Position numbers and translations under genes: made by a program. This document shows, piece after piece, positions 1 through 8,663 of a stretch of 64,000 bases of DNA. The stretch's first letter is position 1, and each line of letters opens with the position of its first letter. The DNA lies in NCBI GenBank assembly GCA_029259595.1, contig JAJDEW010000004.1, forward strand, positions 124,001 through 188,000, read 5' to 3'. Origin of the DNA: Planctomycetota bacterium. Its GTDB lineage: Bacteria > Planctomycetota > UBA1135 > GCA-002686595. The notes under the pieces were generated by a model that saw only the letters and a program-made list of their open reading frames with translations, was not told the origin of the DNA and did not search any database.

Positions 1-888
1 GCCGAGGACCTGCCGGGCTTCGTCGTGTTGAACGGCGGGCTCGTTCCGCCCGGTGGCCTCGACAACTTCGGCAGCGGCTTTCTCCCGGCTGCCTTCCAGG
101 GTTCGGTCTTCACGAACGGCGCCGAGCCCGTGGCGAACGTGCTGCCGCGCGAGACGGGCGTGGGGGAACAGCGCCGGCGACTCGACCTCCTGGCGCAGCT
201 CGACCGTTCGTTCCTCTCGCGCCTGGGCGAGAGCGATGCGGTCGAGTCGGCGATCGAGAACTACGAGCTGGCCTTCCGGATGCAAGCGGCGGTCCCGGCG
301 CTCTGCGAGCTGTCGAGCGAGTCCGCCCTGACGCGACGCCTCTACGGGCTGGACGAAGACTACGAGCCTACGCGCGTCTTCGGGCGTCAGTGCCTCCTGG
401 CCCGTCGGCTCCTGGAGCGCGGCGTGCGCTTCATCGAATTGACTTGCCCGCATACGGGGCACGACCGCTGGGACCAGCATTCGAACCTCGAACAGGGGCA
501 CGCCGACAACGCACGCGCCGTGGACCGTCCGATCGCGGGGCTGCTCGCGGATCTGGAAGGGCGCGGCCTGCTCGAGGACACGATCGTGCTCTGGGGCGGC
601 GAGTTCGGACGCACGCCGATGGCCCAGGGCTCGAACGGTCGCGATCACAACCCGCACGGCTTCACGATGTGGCTGGCGGGAGGCGGCGTGAAGGGCGGGC
701 ACGTGCACGGCAGCACCGACGAGTACGGCTACTTCGCGGTCGAGGACAAGGTCTCGATGCACGACCTGCACGCGACGCTGTTGCACCTGCTGGGAATGGA
801 CCACGAACGCCTCTCGTTCCGTTTCAGCGGTCGGGACATGCGCCTGACCGACGTCCACGGCGAGGTCGTGCACGAGCTCCTGGCTTGA
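1..888 (+). CDS. DUF1501 family protein, 3' part
   Basis: Reading frame 1 is open from the first base, so the gene begins upstream of the window; about 295 C-terminal residues are visible. The features seen are the C-terminal half of a DUF1501 protein, a secreted alkaline-phosphatase-fold family expanded in Planctomycetota: [10 protein letters not shown] followed by a conserved helical stretch, [19 protein letters not shown], and a terminal [17 protein letters not shown] block. The TAT signal expected at the N-terminus lies outside. DUF1501 genes normally follow a cytochrome-like DUF1553/DUF1549 gene, which cannot be checked here. Catalytic activity is not established for the family. The stop is followed by a 124-bp convergent gap to the next gene. 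Confidence 0.9.
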   Translation, partial: AEDLPGFVVLNGGLVPPGGLDNFGSGFLPAAFQGSVFTNGAEPVANVLPRETGVGEQRRRLDLLAQLDRSFLSRLGESDAVESAIENYELAFRMQAAVPALCELSSESALTRRLYGLDEDYEPTRVFGRQCLLARRLLERGVRFIELTCPHTGHDRWDQHSNLEQGHADNARAVDRPIAGLLADLEGRGLLEDTIVLWGGEFGRTPMAQGSNGRDHNPHGFTMWLAGGGVKGGHVHGSTDEYGYFAVEDKVSMHDLHATLLHLLGMDHERLSFRFSGRDMRLTDVHGEVVHELLA

Positions 889-1012
889 GCGGCGCCGGCC
901 GTGATCGTGCCGAGGAGAGACGCATCGACGGTCCCTCCGAGGTCAGCGCGTTGTCGGCCGCGCCCCTTGCGCCCGTGGCGAGGGCCGCTGGCGCTCGGAC
1001 GCGCGTGCGTGC

Positions 1013-1726
1013 TCAGGCCGCGTGGTGCAGTCGAAACGTGCCGTCTTCGTCCTCGGTCAAGGCCGTGCAGCTCTGCACCCAGTCGCCGTCGTTCATGTAG
1101 GCGAGGCCATCGCGCTCCGTGAGGGCGGGGTGGTGGACGTGTCCGCAGACGATGCCGTCGTGTCCGCTCGTGCGAGCGTGGTTCAACGACTTGCGCTCGA
1201 AGCGCTGGAGATAGCCCGTGACGCTCTTCGCGAGGAGCTTGAGCCGCGACTCGACGCCGCGCGGATGGGGCCCGCGTTCGATGAGGCCACACGTCCGCTC
1301 GAGGAGGCGTCCGGCGGCGTCCCCCAGGCCTCCCAACCAACGCCGCGAGAGGTGGGCATCGAAGGTGTCGCCGTGTGTGACGAGGATGCGGCGTCCGTCC
1401 CGGCAAGCGTGCGTGATCTCGCGCTTGCAGTTCAGTTCCGGATTGCGATCCCGCCAGGCGCGCGGGAAGCTTCCGTCATGATTGCCCAGGACGAAGGTCA
1501 GGCGCGAGCCGCCGCGCGCACGCCGGTCGAGCTCTTCCCAGACGTCGCGGTGGGCCGCCGGCCAGCGGTCGGAGCCCGTGCGGTCCCAGCGATCCACGAC
1601 GTCGCCGACGAGGTAGAGGTGCTCGACCTCGACCGGAGCGAGCCAGTTCAGGAGACGCTCGGCCTGGCACCGGCGGGAACCGAGGTGCAGGTCGGACAGG
1701 AAGAGGGAACGATGGGTGCGTGACAC
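1013..1726 (-). CDS. LpxH-like metallophosphoesterase
   Basis: This 237-residue protein carries the calcineurin-like phosphoesterase signature in order: SDLHLG (residues 11-16), GDVVDRWD (41-48), GNHD (81-84), HGD (118-120) and GHVHHP near residue 200, all supplying two-metal ligands. The DRWD variant after GDVVD and the overall size fit the UDP-2,3-diacylglucosamine diphosphatase group (LpxH and relatives) of lipid A synthesis at the inner membrane. The frame is open far upstream into metH, so the start was placed at the GTG directly before the first conserved strand. A general metallophosphoesterase role cannot be excluded. It is divergent from the lipoprotein gene at 1889. Confidence 0.82.
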   Translation of the reverse strand: MSRTHRSLFLSDLHLGSRRCQAERLLNWLAPVEVEHLYLVGDVVDRWDRTGSDRWPAAHRDVWEELDRRARGGSRLTFVLGNHDGSFPRAWRDRNPELNCKREITHACRDGRRILVTHGDTFDAHLSRRWLGGLGDAAGRLLERTCGLIERGPHPRGVESRLKLLAKSVTGYLQRFERKSLNHARTSGHDGIVCGHVHHPALTERDGLAYMNDGDWVQSCTALTEDEDGTFRLHHAA

Positions 1727-1831
1727 GGTGTACGGGGGCGGGGCCAGCTTCAAAATCGGCCAACGAGGGGGCCGAGCCGAAGTCGGATGTGTCCCCCGTT
1801 CGGATTCGTGGCCGGGATGGGACGCCGGAAA

Positions 1832-1837
1832 TAGAAT
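1832..1837 (+). promoter_or_regulatory. -10-like hexamer TAGAAT
   Basis: An AT-rich hexamer TAGAAT stands alone in a GC-rich divergent intergenic region, 51 nt before the lipoprotein start at 1889. No convincing -35 element was found at the usual spacing. Confidence 0.35.
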
Positions 1838-1888
1838 CCGAGGGCCCCGTACTGGCCGGATCCCCGTCCCAAGACGCCTGGAGGCCCC

Positions 1889-2380
1889 ATGGCTCGCCGT
1901 TTCGCCCCCCTGCTCCTCGCCCCGCTCGCACTCTCGAGCTGCACCCTCGTCAACGTCAAGTCCGGGGACGAGCCCAGTCGGCTCGAATCCGACGGCCTGA
2001 TCGACGGGCATCTCGCCTTCGGCTTCCGCAGCGATGCGCGCATCCTGCACGTCTCGCTCTTCGACGGAACGAGCCCCGGCGCGCTGGCCGAGTTCGAGCT
2101 CTGGAAGCTCTTTCGCTTCGAGCTGGGGCTGGCCGGGATCGGCCTCGGGATCGGACCGGTCGATGCCGCTCTGGGCGTGGCCTTCTACGAGCCCGAGGTG
2201 CCGCGCATGGGGGGACATCCGAGCGCGCTGCAGGACGCACTCGACCGCCAGCTGCCGTCCGCCCCCAAGGTTCCGAGCCTTCCCGCCGAGCTTGGTTCGA
2301 GCGGGCCGGAACGAACACAGTCGTCGGGCGACTCCGCCTTTCGCCCGTATGTTCCGGTCGAGGACTCGCCGCGGCGCTGA
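1889..2380 (+). CDS. Small lipoprotein of unknown function
   Basis: The 163-residue product has a basic N-terminus, a hydrophobic stretch (LLLAPLAL) and the lipobox LSSC with Cys at about residue 18, so it should be a lipid-anchored envelope protein. Residues 30-100 contain alternating hydrophobic strands (for example FGFRSDARILHVSLFDG and LWKLFRFELGLAGIGLGIG) that could form a small beta domain; the C-terminal third is Pro/Ser/Arg-rich and probably disordered. I recognise no family. It stands alone between divergent and convergent neighbours; the metH stop lies 47 nt beyond its own stop on the other strand. Confidence 0.7.
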   Translation: MARRFAPLLLAPLALSSCTLVNVKSGDEPSRLESDGLIDGHLAFGFRSDARILHVSLFDGTSPGALAEFELWKLFRFELGLAGIGLGIGPVDAALGVAFYEPEVPRMGGHPSALQDALDRQLPSAPKVPSLPAELGSSGPERTQSSGDSAFRPYVPVEDSPRR

Positions 2381-2427
2381 AGCGTGCGCGCGTTCACGGG
2401 CCGCGGCCGTGACTCTGCAACCGGCCG

Positions 2428-5400
2428 TCAGATCGTGAAGTACTTCGCGTTGGGGTGGTGGCAGACCAGCGCGGAGGTCGACTGCTCGGGCCAGAGCTGA
2501 TCCTCGTCGCTCATCGTGACGCCGATCCGGTCGGCTCCGAGCAGGTCGAGCAGGATCTCCTGGTCCTTCATGTTCGGGCAGGCGGGATAGCCGAACGAGA
2601 AGCGGCTGCCGCGGTAGCCCTGCTTGAAGATCTTCTTCGTCTCGCGGGCGTCCTCGTTCACGATTGCGAGGTCGGCGCGCACCTGCTTGTGAACGTATTC
2701 CGCGAGTCCCTCCGCCGCTTCGACCGAGAGGCCGTGGAGGTGCAGGTAGTCCTGGTAGCGGTCGGCCGCGAACCACTCGCGCGCGACGTTCGAGGCATTC
2801 TGGCCGATCGTGACGACCTGGAGCGCCACCACGTCGGGGCGCCCGTCGCGCAGGTGGAAGAAGTCGGTGATGCAGAGGTTCTTCTTGCCCCGCTGACGCG
2901 GGAACGTGAAGCGCGCGACCTCGCGGCCTTCGTCGTCGGGGTGGAGCAGGACCAGGTCGTTGCCCTCGGGCAGGCAGCGCCAGAAACCGTAGGCCGCCTG
3001 GGGGACGAGGATCTTCTCCTTCGCGCAGCGCTTCAAGAGCTCGAAGTAGAGCGGCTTGACGTGCGTGTCGGTGAAGTGCTTGTGCTCGGCGACGGGCTTG
3101 TTCTTGCGCCGGTAGTCCCACTGGAATTGGAACAGCGTCGTCTCGTTGATGAACGGGACGATGGATTGGAGGTTGACCTCATCGATCGTGCGCGCCCCGA
3201 GGAAGGGCGCGTCGGGGTAGTCGATGTCGCGCGGCAAGGCCGAGGTCGAGAGCATGGGCTCGGGGACTTCGGGCGCGGGCCTTCCGTCGATCCCGGGGAG
3301 GGCGCTGGCCCCGACGGCCACGGTCGACTTCGTGCGGCGCGCCTCCGCATCGGCGGCCGCGGCGCGTTCGTGTGCGGTGGCCTTGCGCTCCTTGTCGCGC
3401 TGCTTGCGTTCGGGCTTGACCTCGCCTTCCACGACGCGTGCCATCGTGTGCAGGCCTTCGAAGGCGTCCTTGGCGTAGTACAGTGCCCCGTTGTAGATCG
3501 CGCGGCAGTCGTCCTCGACGTACGAGCGCGTGAGCGCGGCCCCTCCGAGGATCACGGGCAGGTCGATGCCACGCCGGTTCATCTCCTCGAGGTTCTCGCG
3601 CATGATCACCGTGCTCTTCACCAGCAGGCCACTGAGTCCGATGGCATCGGGCTTGTGCTCCTTCGCGACCTCGAGGATGCGCTCGATGGGTTGCTTGATG
3701 CCCAGGTTGTAGACCGTGTAGCCGTTGTTCGAGAGGATGATGTCGACGAGGTTCTTGCCGATGTCATGGACGTCGCCGCGCACCGTGGCGAGGACGATCT
3801 TCCCGCGCGTGTCGCCTTCGATGCGCTCCATGTGCGGCTCGAGGTGGGCGACGGCCATCTTCATCGTCTCGGCCGACTGCAAGACGAACGGCAGCTGCAT
3901 CTCACCGCGCCCGAAGAGGTCGCCGACGACGGCCATGCCGCTCAACAGGTCCGTGTTGACGATCTCGAGCGCCGGCTTCGACTTCAGCGCGAGTTCGAGG
4001 TCCTCGGGCAGGCCCGGCTTCTCGCCTTCGACGATGCGCCACTTCAGGCGCTCGAAGACGTCCTTCGGCACGTCGCGCTCGCGCTTGGCCTTGACGTCGA
4101 TGCCGTCGAAGAGCCGCATCAGCTCGTGCAGCGGGTCGTAGCCCTCGGACCGGCGGTCGAAGATCAGGTCCTCGCAGGCCTTGCGGACCTCGGGCTCGAT
4201 CTTGTGCAACGGTTCGATCCGGCCGGCGTGGAGGATGGCGGCGGTCAGCCCCGCCTCTTGCGCGTGGTGCAGGTAGACCGAGTTGAGCGCGTGCCGCGCC
4301 GCCGGGCGCAGCCCGAAGGAGATGTTCGAGAGCCCGAGGATCGACGAGACCCCCGGCAGCTCGGCGTGAATGCGGCGGATGCCTTCGAGCGTGTTGGCTC
4401 CGTGCTTGCGGTCGTCCTCGTTGCCCGTACAGACCGTGAAGGTCAGCACGTCGAAGAGCAGGTCCTCGGGACGCAGGCCGTAGTCCTTGGTGCAGATGTC
4501 GTAGAGGCGCCGCGCGATCCGGACCTTGTCGTCGACCTCCTTGGCCATGCCCTCCTCGTCGATCGTGAGGGCGATCACGGCCGAGCCGTGCTCGCGCGCG
4601 AGCGGGAGGACGCGTGAGCACTTCTCGAGGCCGTCTTCGAGGTTGATCGAGTTGATGATCGAACGTCCGCCGACCAGCTCGAGCGCCGCCTGCAGCACCT
4701 CGGGCTCGGTCGAGTCGATCGTCAGTGGGACCGGGACGTCACCGCGGTAGCGCCGGATCACGTCGGTCATGTCGCCGACCTCGTCGCGACCGACGTAGGC
4801 CGTGCACACGTCGAGCACGTGACTGCCCTCGCGCACCTGATCGCGCCCCAGCTGGACCATGCCCTCGATGTCGCTCGAGAGGAGTTGCTCGCGGAACTTC
4901 TTGCTGCCGTTCGAGTTCGAACGCTCACCGACCAGGAGGATCGAGTTGTCCTGGCGCAGGTCGACGGCGCTGTAGAGGCTCGTGACCTGGGGCTGGAAGG
5001 AGGGTTTGCGCGGCTTGGGCGCGCGCGTTCCGATGGCGCGCACGACGGCTTCCATGTGGGCCGGCGTCGTACCGCAGCAGCCGCCGACGAGCGAGAGCCC
5101 GTCCTCGTCGACGAAGCGCAGGAGCCAGTCGGCCAGCTCCTGGGGCGTCAGCGGATAACTGGGCCGCCCGTCGACCAGCTGGGGGAGACCCGCGTTCGGA
5201 TAGCAACCGATGTGCGTCTTGCACGTCTGTCCGAGCAGCCGGACGTGTTCGCTCATCTCGCGCGGCCCGGTCGCACAGTTCAACGCGAGCACCGCGATCG
5301 GATAGGGTTCGAGCAGCGCGATCGCCGCGGCCATCTCCGTGCCGACCAGCATCGTGCCCGTCACTTCCATCGTGACGCTGACGAAAATCGGGATCTCGAG

Positions 5401-5952
5401 GCCGGCTTCGCGCTGCGCCTCGAGGGCCGCGTTGACGACCGCCTTGGCCTGCAAGGGATCCTGGACGGTCTCGATCGTGAAGGCGTCGACGCCGCCCTCG
5501 ACCAGGCCGCGAGCCTGTTCGAGGTAGCTCTGCTTGAGCTCGGCGTAGCTGATCTGGCCGAGCGAAACGAGCTTCGTGCCAGGGCCCATCGAGCCCAGGA
5601 CGAAGCGCGGCTTCTCCGGAGTCGAGAAGGCCTCGCAGGCGCGGCGGGCGACCTGCGCGGCCGTGCGGTTGATCTCGGCGCAGCGCTGCTCGAGCCCGAA
5701 CTCGGCCAGCACGTGTTGCATGGCGCCGAACGTGTTCGTCTCGACCGCGTCGCAGCCGACCGCCAGAAAGCCCTCGTGGATCTTCTGGATGACCTCGGGC
5801 CGCGTGACGTTGATGACCTCGCAACAGTTCTCGAGCCCGAGGTAGTCGGCCTCGAGCTCGAGCTCGGCCTCGTGGATCGCGGTTCCCATCGCGCCGTCGA
5901 TGACGAGAACGCGCTCCTTGAGGGCGTCGAGAATGGAGGGGGGGCTTGTCAT
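2428..5952 (-). CDS. metH: Cobalamin-dependent methionine synthase MetH
   Basis: The 1174-residue protein transfers a methyl group from methyltetrahydrofolate to homocysteine via cobalamin, making methionine in the cytoplasm. All four modules are visible: the homocysteine-binding barrel with the zinc cysteines (C226 in LNCATG and C292-C293 in GGCCGTTP), the pterin-binding domain (VGERSNSNGS from about 341, then TIDSTEPEV), the cobalamin domain with DVHDIGKN and base-off His729, and the reactivation domain ending near STSALVCHHPNAKYF. Length matches E. coli MetH (1227). A charged Lys/Arg/Glu-rich linker sits between the B12 and reactivation domains. The ATG at 5952 overlaps the stop of the upstream regulator (ATGA), so the two are translationally coupled; longer in-frame starts would intrude into that gene. 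Confidence 0.97.
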   Translation of the reverse strand: MTSPPSILDALKERVLVIDGAMGTAIHEAELELEADYLGLENCCEVINVTRPEVIQKIHEGFLAVGCDAVETNTFGAMQHVLAEFGLEQRCAEINRTAAQVARRACEAFSTPEKPRFVLGSMGPGTKLVSLGQISYAELKQSYLEQARGLVEGGVDAFTIETVQDPLQAKAVVNAALEAQREAGLEIPIFVSVTMEVTGTMLVGTEMAAAIALLEPYPIAVLALNCATGPREMSEHVRLLGQTCKTHIGCYPNAGLPQLVDGRPSYPLTPQELADWLLRFVDEDGLSLVGGCCGTTPAHMEAVVRAIGTRAPKPRKPSFQPQVTSLYSAVDLRQDNSILLVGERSNSNGSKKFREQLLSSDIEGMVQLGRDQVREGSHVLDVCTAYVGRDEVGDMTDVIRRYRGDVPVPLTIDSTEPEVLQAALELVGGRSIINSINLEDGLEKCSRVLPLAREHGSAVIALTIDEEGMAKEVDDKVRIARRLYDICTKDYGLRPEDLLFDVLTFTVCTGNEDDRKHGANTLEGIRRIHAELPGVSSILGLSNISFGLRPAARHALNSVYLHHAQEAGLTAAILHAGRIEPLHKIEPEVRKACEDLIFDRRSEGYDPLHELMRLFDGIDVKAKRERDVPKDVFERLKWRIVEGEKPGLPEDLELALKSKPALEIVNTDLLSGMAVVGDLFGRGEMQLPFVLQSAETMKMAVAHLEPHMERIEGDTRGKIVLATVRGDVHDIGKNLVDIILSNNGYTVYNLGIKQPIERILEVAKEHKPDAIGLSGLLVKSTVIMRENLEEMNRRGIDLPVILGGAALTRSYVEDDCRAIYNGALYYAKDAFEGLHTMARVVEGEVKPERKQRDKERKATAHERAAAADAEARRTKSTVAVGASALPGIDGRPAPEVPEPMLSTSALPRDIDYPDAPFLGARTIDEVNLQSIVPFINETTLFQFQWDYRRKNKPVAEHKHFTDTHVKPLYFELLKRCAKEKILVPQAAYGFWRCLPEGNDLVLLHPDDEGREVARFTFPRQRGKKNLCITDFFHLRDGRPDVVALQVVTIGQNASNVAREWFAADRYQDYLHLHGLSVEAAEGLAEYVHKQVRADLAIVNEDARETKKIFKQGYRGSRFSFGYPACPNMKDQEILLDLLGADRIGVTMSDEDQLWPEQSTSALVCHHPNAKYFTI

Positions 5953-6884
5953 CGGGTCTTGGTGGTCATGGCGACGAGCGTCATGAGATGGGGGGGCTGG
6001 GGGTCGCGAGCGGCGCGCGAGACGGTCGGCTCGGGAAAGCCCGCCTCGTGGATGAATTCGGAGAGCGCTTGTTCGGTGAAGCCCAGGTGGCGGTGCTGGA
6101 GCTTCTCGCGCACCCACTCCTCGGTGTGCGCGAGCAGGTCGATCACGAGCAGCCGACCGCCGGGCACGAGGATGCGGTGCGCCTCGCGCAAGCACGCGAG
6201 CGGCGCCCCGGCGTGATGCAACGCCTGGCTGCACACGACCACGTCGTGCGAGGCGTCAGGCAGCGGCAAGTCCTCGATGTCGCCTTCGACGGTCTCGATG
6301 TTCGTGATGCCGCGGGCCTTCGCGCGCGCGGCGAGCTGGGTCAGCATCTCCGGCGAGAGATCGACCGCGGTCACGCTCTGGGCAACCTCCGCCAACATGA
6401 GCGTCAAGAGCCCGTCGCCGATGCCGAGGTCGAGGTAACGCGCATGGGGGGCGAGCAAGAGCAGCGCCCGCGCGAGCCCCTCCCAGGTCCGTCCCGGCAG
6501 GAGCTCGTCCCCGAAGCTGGCCGCGACGCGATCGAAGTAGGCCCGCGTTTCCGAGCGCTTGCGTTGGCGCAGGGCCTCGAGTCCCGCGAGATCGGTCGCG
6601 AATTCGGGCGAGCCGTCGTTCTCGTTTTGCACGTCGGCCCACAAGCTCGCGGCGCGGCCGGGGGAGATCGAGTAGAAGCTGCGCCGGCCGGCCCGGCGGT
6701 CCACGACGACGCCGACCTCCTTCAAGAGCGAGAGGTGGGTCGAGACGCGGCTCTGCCCCATGTTCAGGATCTCCATCAGGTCCGTGCCCGACAACTCTTC
6801 CTGGGAGAGCAGGTGCAAGATTCGCATCCGGGTCTCATCCGCCAGGGCCTTGAGCAGCCGTGAGGTCCCGTTGAGTCCAATCAT
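5949..6884 (-). CDS. ArsR-type regulator fused to SAM methyltransferase domain (SahR-like)
   Basis: The 311-residue protein has an ArsR winged-helix domain (residues 1-90: LLKALADETRMRILHLL, then MGQSRVSTHLSLL as recognition helix) joined to a class I methyltransferase domain (about 120-300) with the SAM-binding motif YLDLGIGDGLL and the later VVCSQALHH segment. The same architecture occurs in SahR, a repressor described in proteobacteria that senses S-adenosylhomocysteine and controls methionine-cycle genes including metH. Here it overlaps metH by 4 nt (ATGA), which supports the same job by context. Whether the methyltransferase domain is catalytic or only a sensor is unknown. No zinc-type Cys cluster of metal-sensing ArsR proteins is visible. 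Confidence 0.88.
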   Translation of the reverse strand: MIGLNGTSRLLKALADETRMRILHLLSQEELSGTDLMEILNMGQSRVSTHLSLLKEVGVVVDRRAGRRSFYSISPGRAASLWADVQNENDGSPEFATDLAGLEALRQRKRSETRAYFDRVAASFGDELLPGRTWEGLARALLLLAPHARYLDLGIGDGLLTLMLAEVAQSVTAVDLSPEMLTQLAARAKARGITNIETVEGDIEDLPLPDASHDVVVCSQALHHAGAPLACLREAHRILVPGGRLLVIDLLAHTEEWVREKLQHRHLGFTEQALSEFIHEAGFPEPTVSRAARDPQPPHLMTLVAMTTKTR

Positions 6885-6891
6885 GGGATCC

Positions 6892-6919
6892 AGATTAGAC
6901 GATTGCGGTGGCGGCTCAA
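6892..6919 (-). promoter_or_regulatory. Putative sigma70-type promoter of the regulator-metH operon
   Basis: On the minus strand TTGAGC (6914-6919) is separated by 16 nt from TAATCT (6892-6897). The hexamer ends 7 nt before the ATG at 6884, so transcription would begin at or next to the start codon. A SahR-type operator, if autoregulated, should also lie in this 98-bp divergent region. Confidence 0.5.
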
Positions 6920-6947
6920 CCCTGAATCGGTCGCGTGTGTGCTCGGC

Positions 6948-6976
6948 TTGCGGCCTGCAGGATCCCTGACTAGGGT
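6948..6976 (+). promoter_or_regulatory. Putative sigma70-type promoter for the gene at 6983
   Basis: TTGCGG (6948-6953), a 17-nt spacer and TAGGGT (6971-6976) lie directly before the ATG at 6983, only 6 nt after the -10 hexamer. The expected transcript start coincides with the start codon and no Shine-Dalgarno sequence fits, which suggests a leaderless mRNA. Confidence 0.5.
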
Positions 6977-6982
6977 CCAGCG

Positions 6983-8632
6983 ATGCGCGCCCGCCGATTC
7001 GGGGCGTCCCGGCGAAACCTCTTCCTGCTCGCGCTGGGGGTGGTCCTTTCGATCGCGACGCTCCTCCTCGCTCCGACCCGCCGCGACGGGGACCCGCTCG
7101 AGCCGACGTCAGCTCCGCTCGCAGGCGCTGCCGCGGCGCGCGAGCGACTCGCGCGCCCGGATGCCAGCGGGGGGCTCGTCGAGCCCGGGCCGCAGGCGGC
7201 GCGAACGGAGGCTCCCCGGAGCGAGAGGGACCGCTCGCCCTTCGAACAGAAGCCCGCCGAGCGCGTCCCGCTGCAGCTGCGCATCACCGACGAGCGGACC
7301 GAAGAGCCCGTGCCGGACTACGAGGTGTGGCACCTCGATGGGGGCTGGCAGCGCGCGCTGACCGACGCTGCGGGCTTCGTGCGGACCCAGCCGGTGGCGG
7401 CCGGGATTTTGGCCCTGCGCCTCGAGGATCGGACGCCGTCCCTGCCCTACGTGCCCGTCGAGCTCGAGCTCGAGCATGCACCACCGGTGACGGGCACGGC
7501 CCGCGCGCTCTCCGTGAGCGTTCCCGTCGGTCCGACGTATGCCCTGCGGATCGTGGGGCTGCCGCCCGACGCGGCTGTGGCGGACGTCGTCGCCACGCTA
7601 CACACGAACACGGACGGGCCGGTCCAGGCCGGCCTGCGCCCGGGCTGTCCGGGGGACGAGTCCTCGGCGTGCGACGCCTGGGTGCGCTTCTCACCCTCCG
7701 CGCGCGCCCACGATCCGACCTGTGCGCGCGAGCACGAACTCGTTCTGCGCCTCGAGCCGGGTTGGTACGAGGGGCGCGTGGACGTGACGCAGTGCAACGG
7801 ACGCAGGCCCGGCGTGCTCGAGATCGTCCTGCGCCCGCATGCCAAGGTGTCGGTCCTGGTGCGCGATCGAGAGGGAGAGCCGCTCCAGGCGAGGATTCGA
7901 GGGACGGATGCCTTCGGCGTGGAACGCCTCGTCGAGACCGACGACGACGGACGCGGAGTGTTCGACTACCTCCCCGCCGGCGTCCATCGGGTGCAGGTCG
8001 AGACCGAACGGCACGCGACGGCCTTCCAGGACGTGGTCGTCGACGGCGGCTCGTTTCTTCCCCTGACCTTCGATCTCGACGGGGCCGCGGTGGGAGGGGA
8101 TGTCTCGGGAGAGTTGCGCTTTTCCCGCTCGGAGGGGGGCATGCTTCCGACCTGGCCGAGCCTGGTCGCGACCGACGGGAGCCGGCGCGTCCAGCTGACG
8201 GGTGGCCTCACCTTCAGCGCGGGCGTCGCGCGCTTCGCCTTCCATGACGTTCCCGTCGGGGACTATCGCCTGGAGCTCGAGAGCTCGAGCCTCTTCGGGT
8301 TCGAGGTCGAGCCCGAGATGATCCGACCGCCGCTGGACCGCGTCCGGGTCCTGATACGGGACGACGTTGCGACCTTGACCTACACCCTGGACCTGCGGAC
8401 GCGGGCCGGCGGGAAGACCGAAGAATTCCACTCCGTCGTGGTCGAGCATGCCAAGGGCACGGCTACGTTTCACGGCACCGACCGCATCACCTTCCACGCT
8501 CCGCAGGAGCTCGCCTTCCGCTGGCGCGTGCGCGGCGGAGGGGGCTCCACGGGCCTGTCGGGCACGAGCGAGGATTTCGTGCAGGAGGGCGCCGCGCGCA
8601 GGCTCGAACGGATCATCGACGACGCGCCTTGA
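6983..8632 (+). CDS. Membrane-anchored secreted protein with carboxypeptidase-regulatory-like domains
   Basis: A 549-residue protein with an N-terminal signal anchor (residues 12-30, NLFLLALGVVLSIATLLLA) and a Pro/Ala/Arg-rich linker to about residue 95. Beyond it are beta-sandwich segments of the carboxypeptidase-regulatory / SpaA-like kind; the clearest is VSVLVRDREGEPLQARIRG followed by ETDDDGRGVFDYLPAGVHRVQV, and a second runs over the residues containing GVARFAFHDVPVGDYRLELES. Four cysteines around residues 214-230 could form disulfides. Such domains act as structural or binding modules outside the cytoplasm; no catalytic motif is visible. It is monocistronic and divergent from the SahR-like gene. 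Function unknown. Confidence 0.75.
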   Translation: MRARRFGASRRNLFLLALGVVLSIATLLLAPTRRDGDPLEPTSAPLAGAAAARERLARPDASGGLVEPGPQAARTEAPRSERDRSPFEQKPAERVPLQLRITDERTEEPVPDYEVWHLDGGWQRALTDAAGFVRTQPVAAGILALRLEDRTPSLPYVPVELELEHAPPVTGTARALSVSVPVGPTYALRIVGLPPDAAVADVVATLHTNTDGPVQAGLRPGCPGDESSACDAWVRFSPSARAHDPTCAREHELVLRLEPGWYEGRVDVTQCNGRRPGVLEIVLRPHAKVSVLVRDREGEPLQARIRGTDAFGVERLVETDDDGRGVFDYLPAGVHRVQVETERHATAFQDVVVDGGSFLPLTFDLDGAAVGGDVSGELRFSRSEGGMLPTWPSLVATDGSRRVQLTGGLTFSAGVARFAFHDVPVGDYRLELESSSLFGFEVEPEMIRPPLDRVRVLIRDDVATLTYTLDLRTRAGGKTEEFHSVVVEHAKGTATFHGTDRITFHAPQELAFRWRVRGGGGSTGLSGTSEDFVQEGAARRLERIIDDAP

Positions 8633-8663
8633 CCCGCATTCAGCACGAGCTGCCCCGCGCTCG

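Noticed and set aside
2455-4617. Long plus-strand open frame (720 codons) across metH
   Set aside because: It is the antisense of clearly conserved metH domains and has no recognisable protein motifs; long antisense frames are expected at this GC content.
6885-6982. Cobalamin or SAH riboswitch upstream of the regulator-metH operon
   Set aside because: The promoter hexamer lies 7 nt from the start codon, leaving no leader in which a riboswitch could form.
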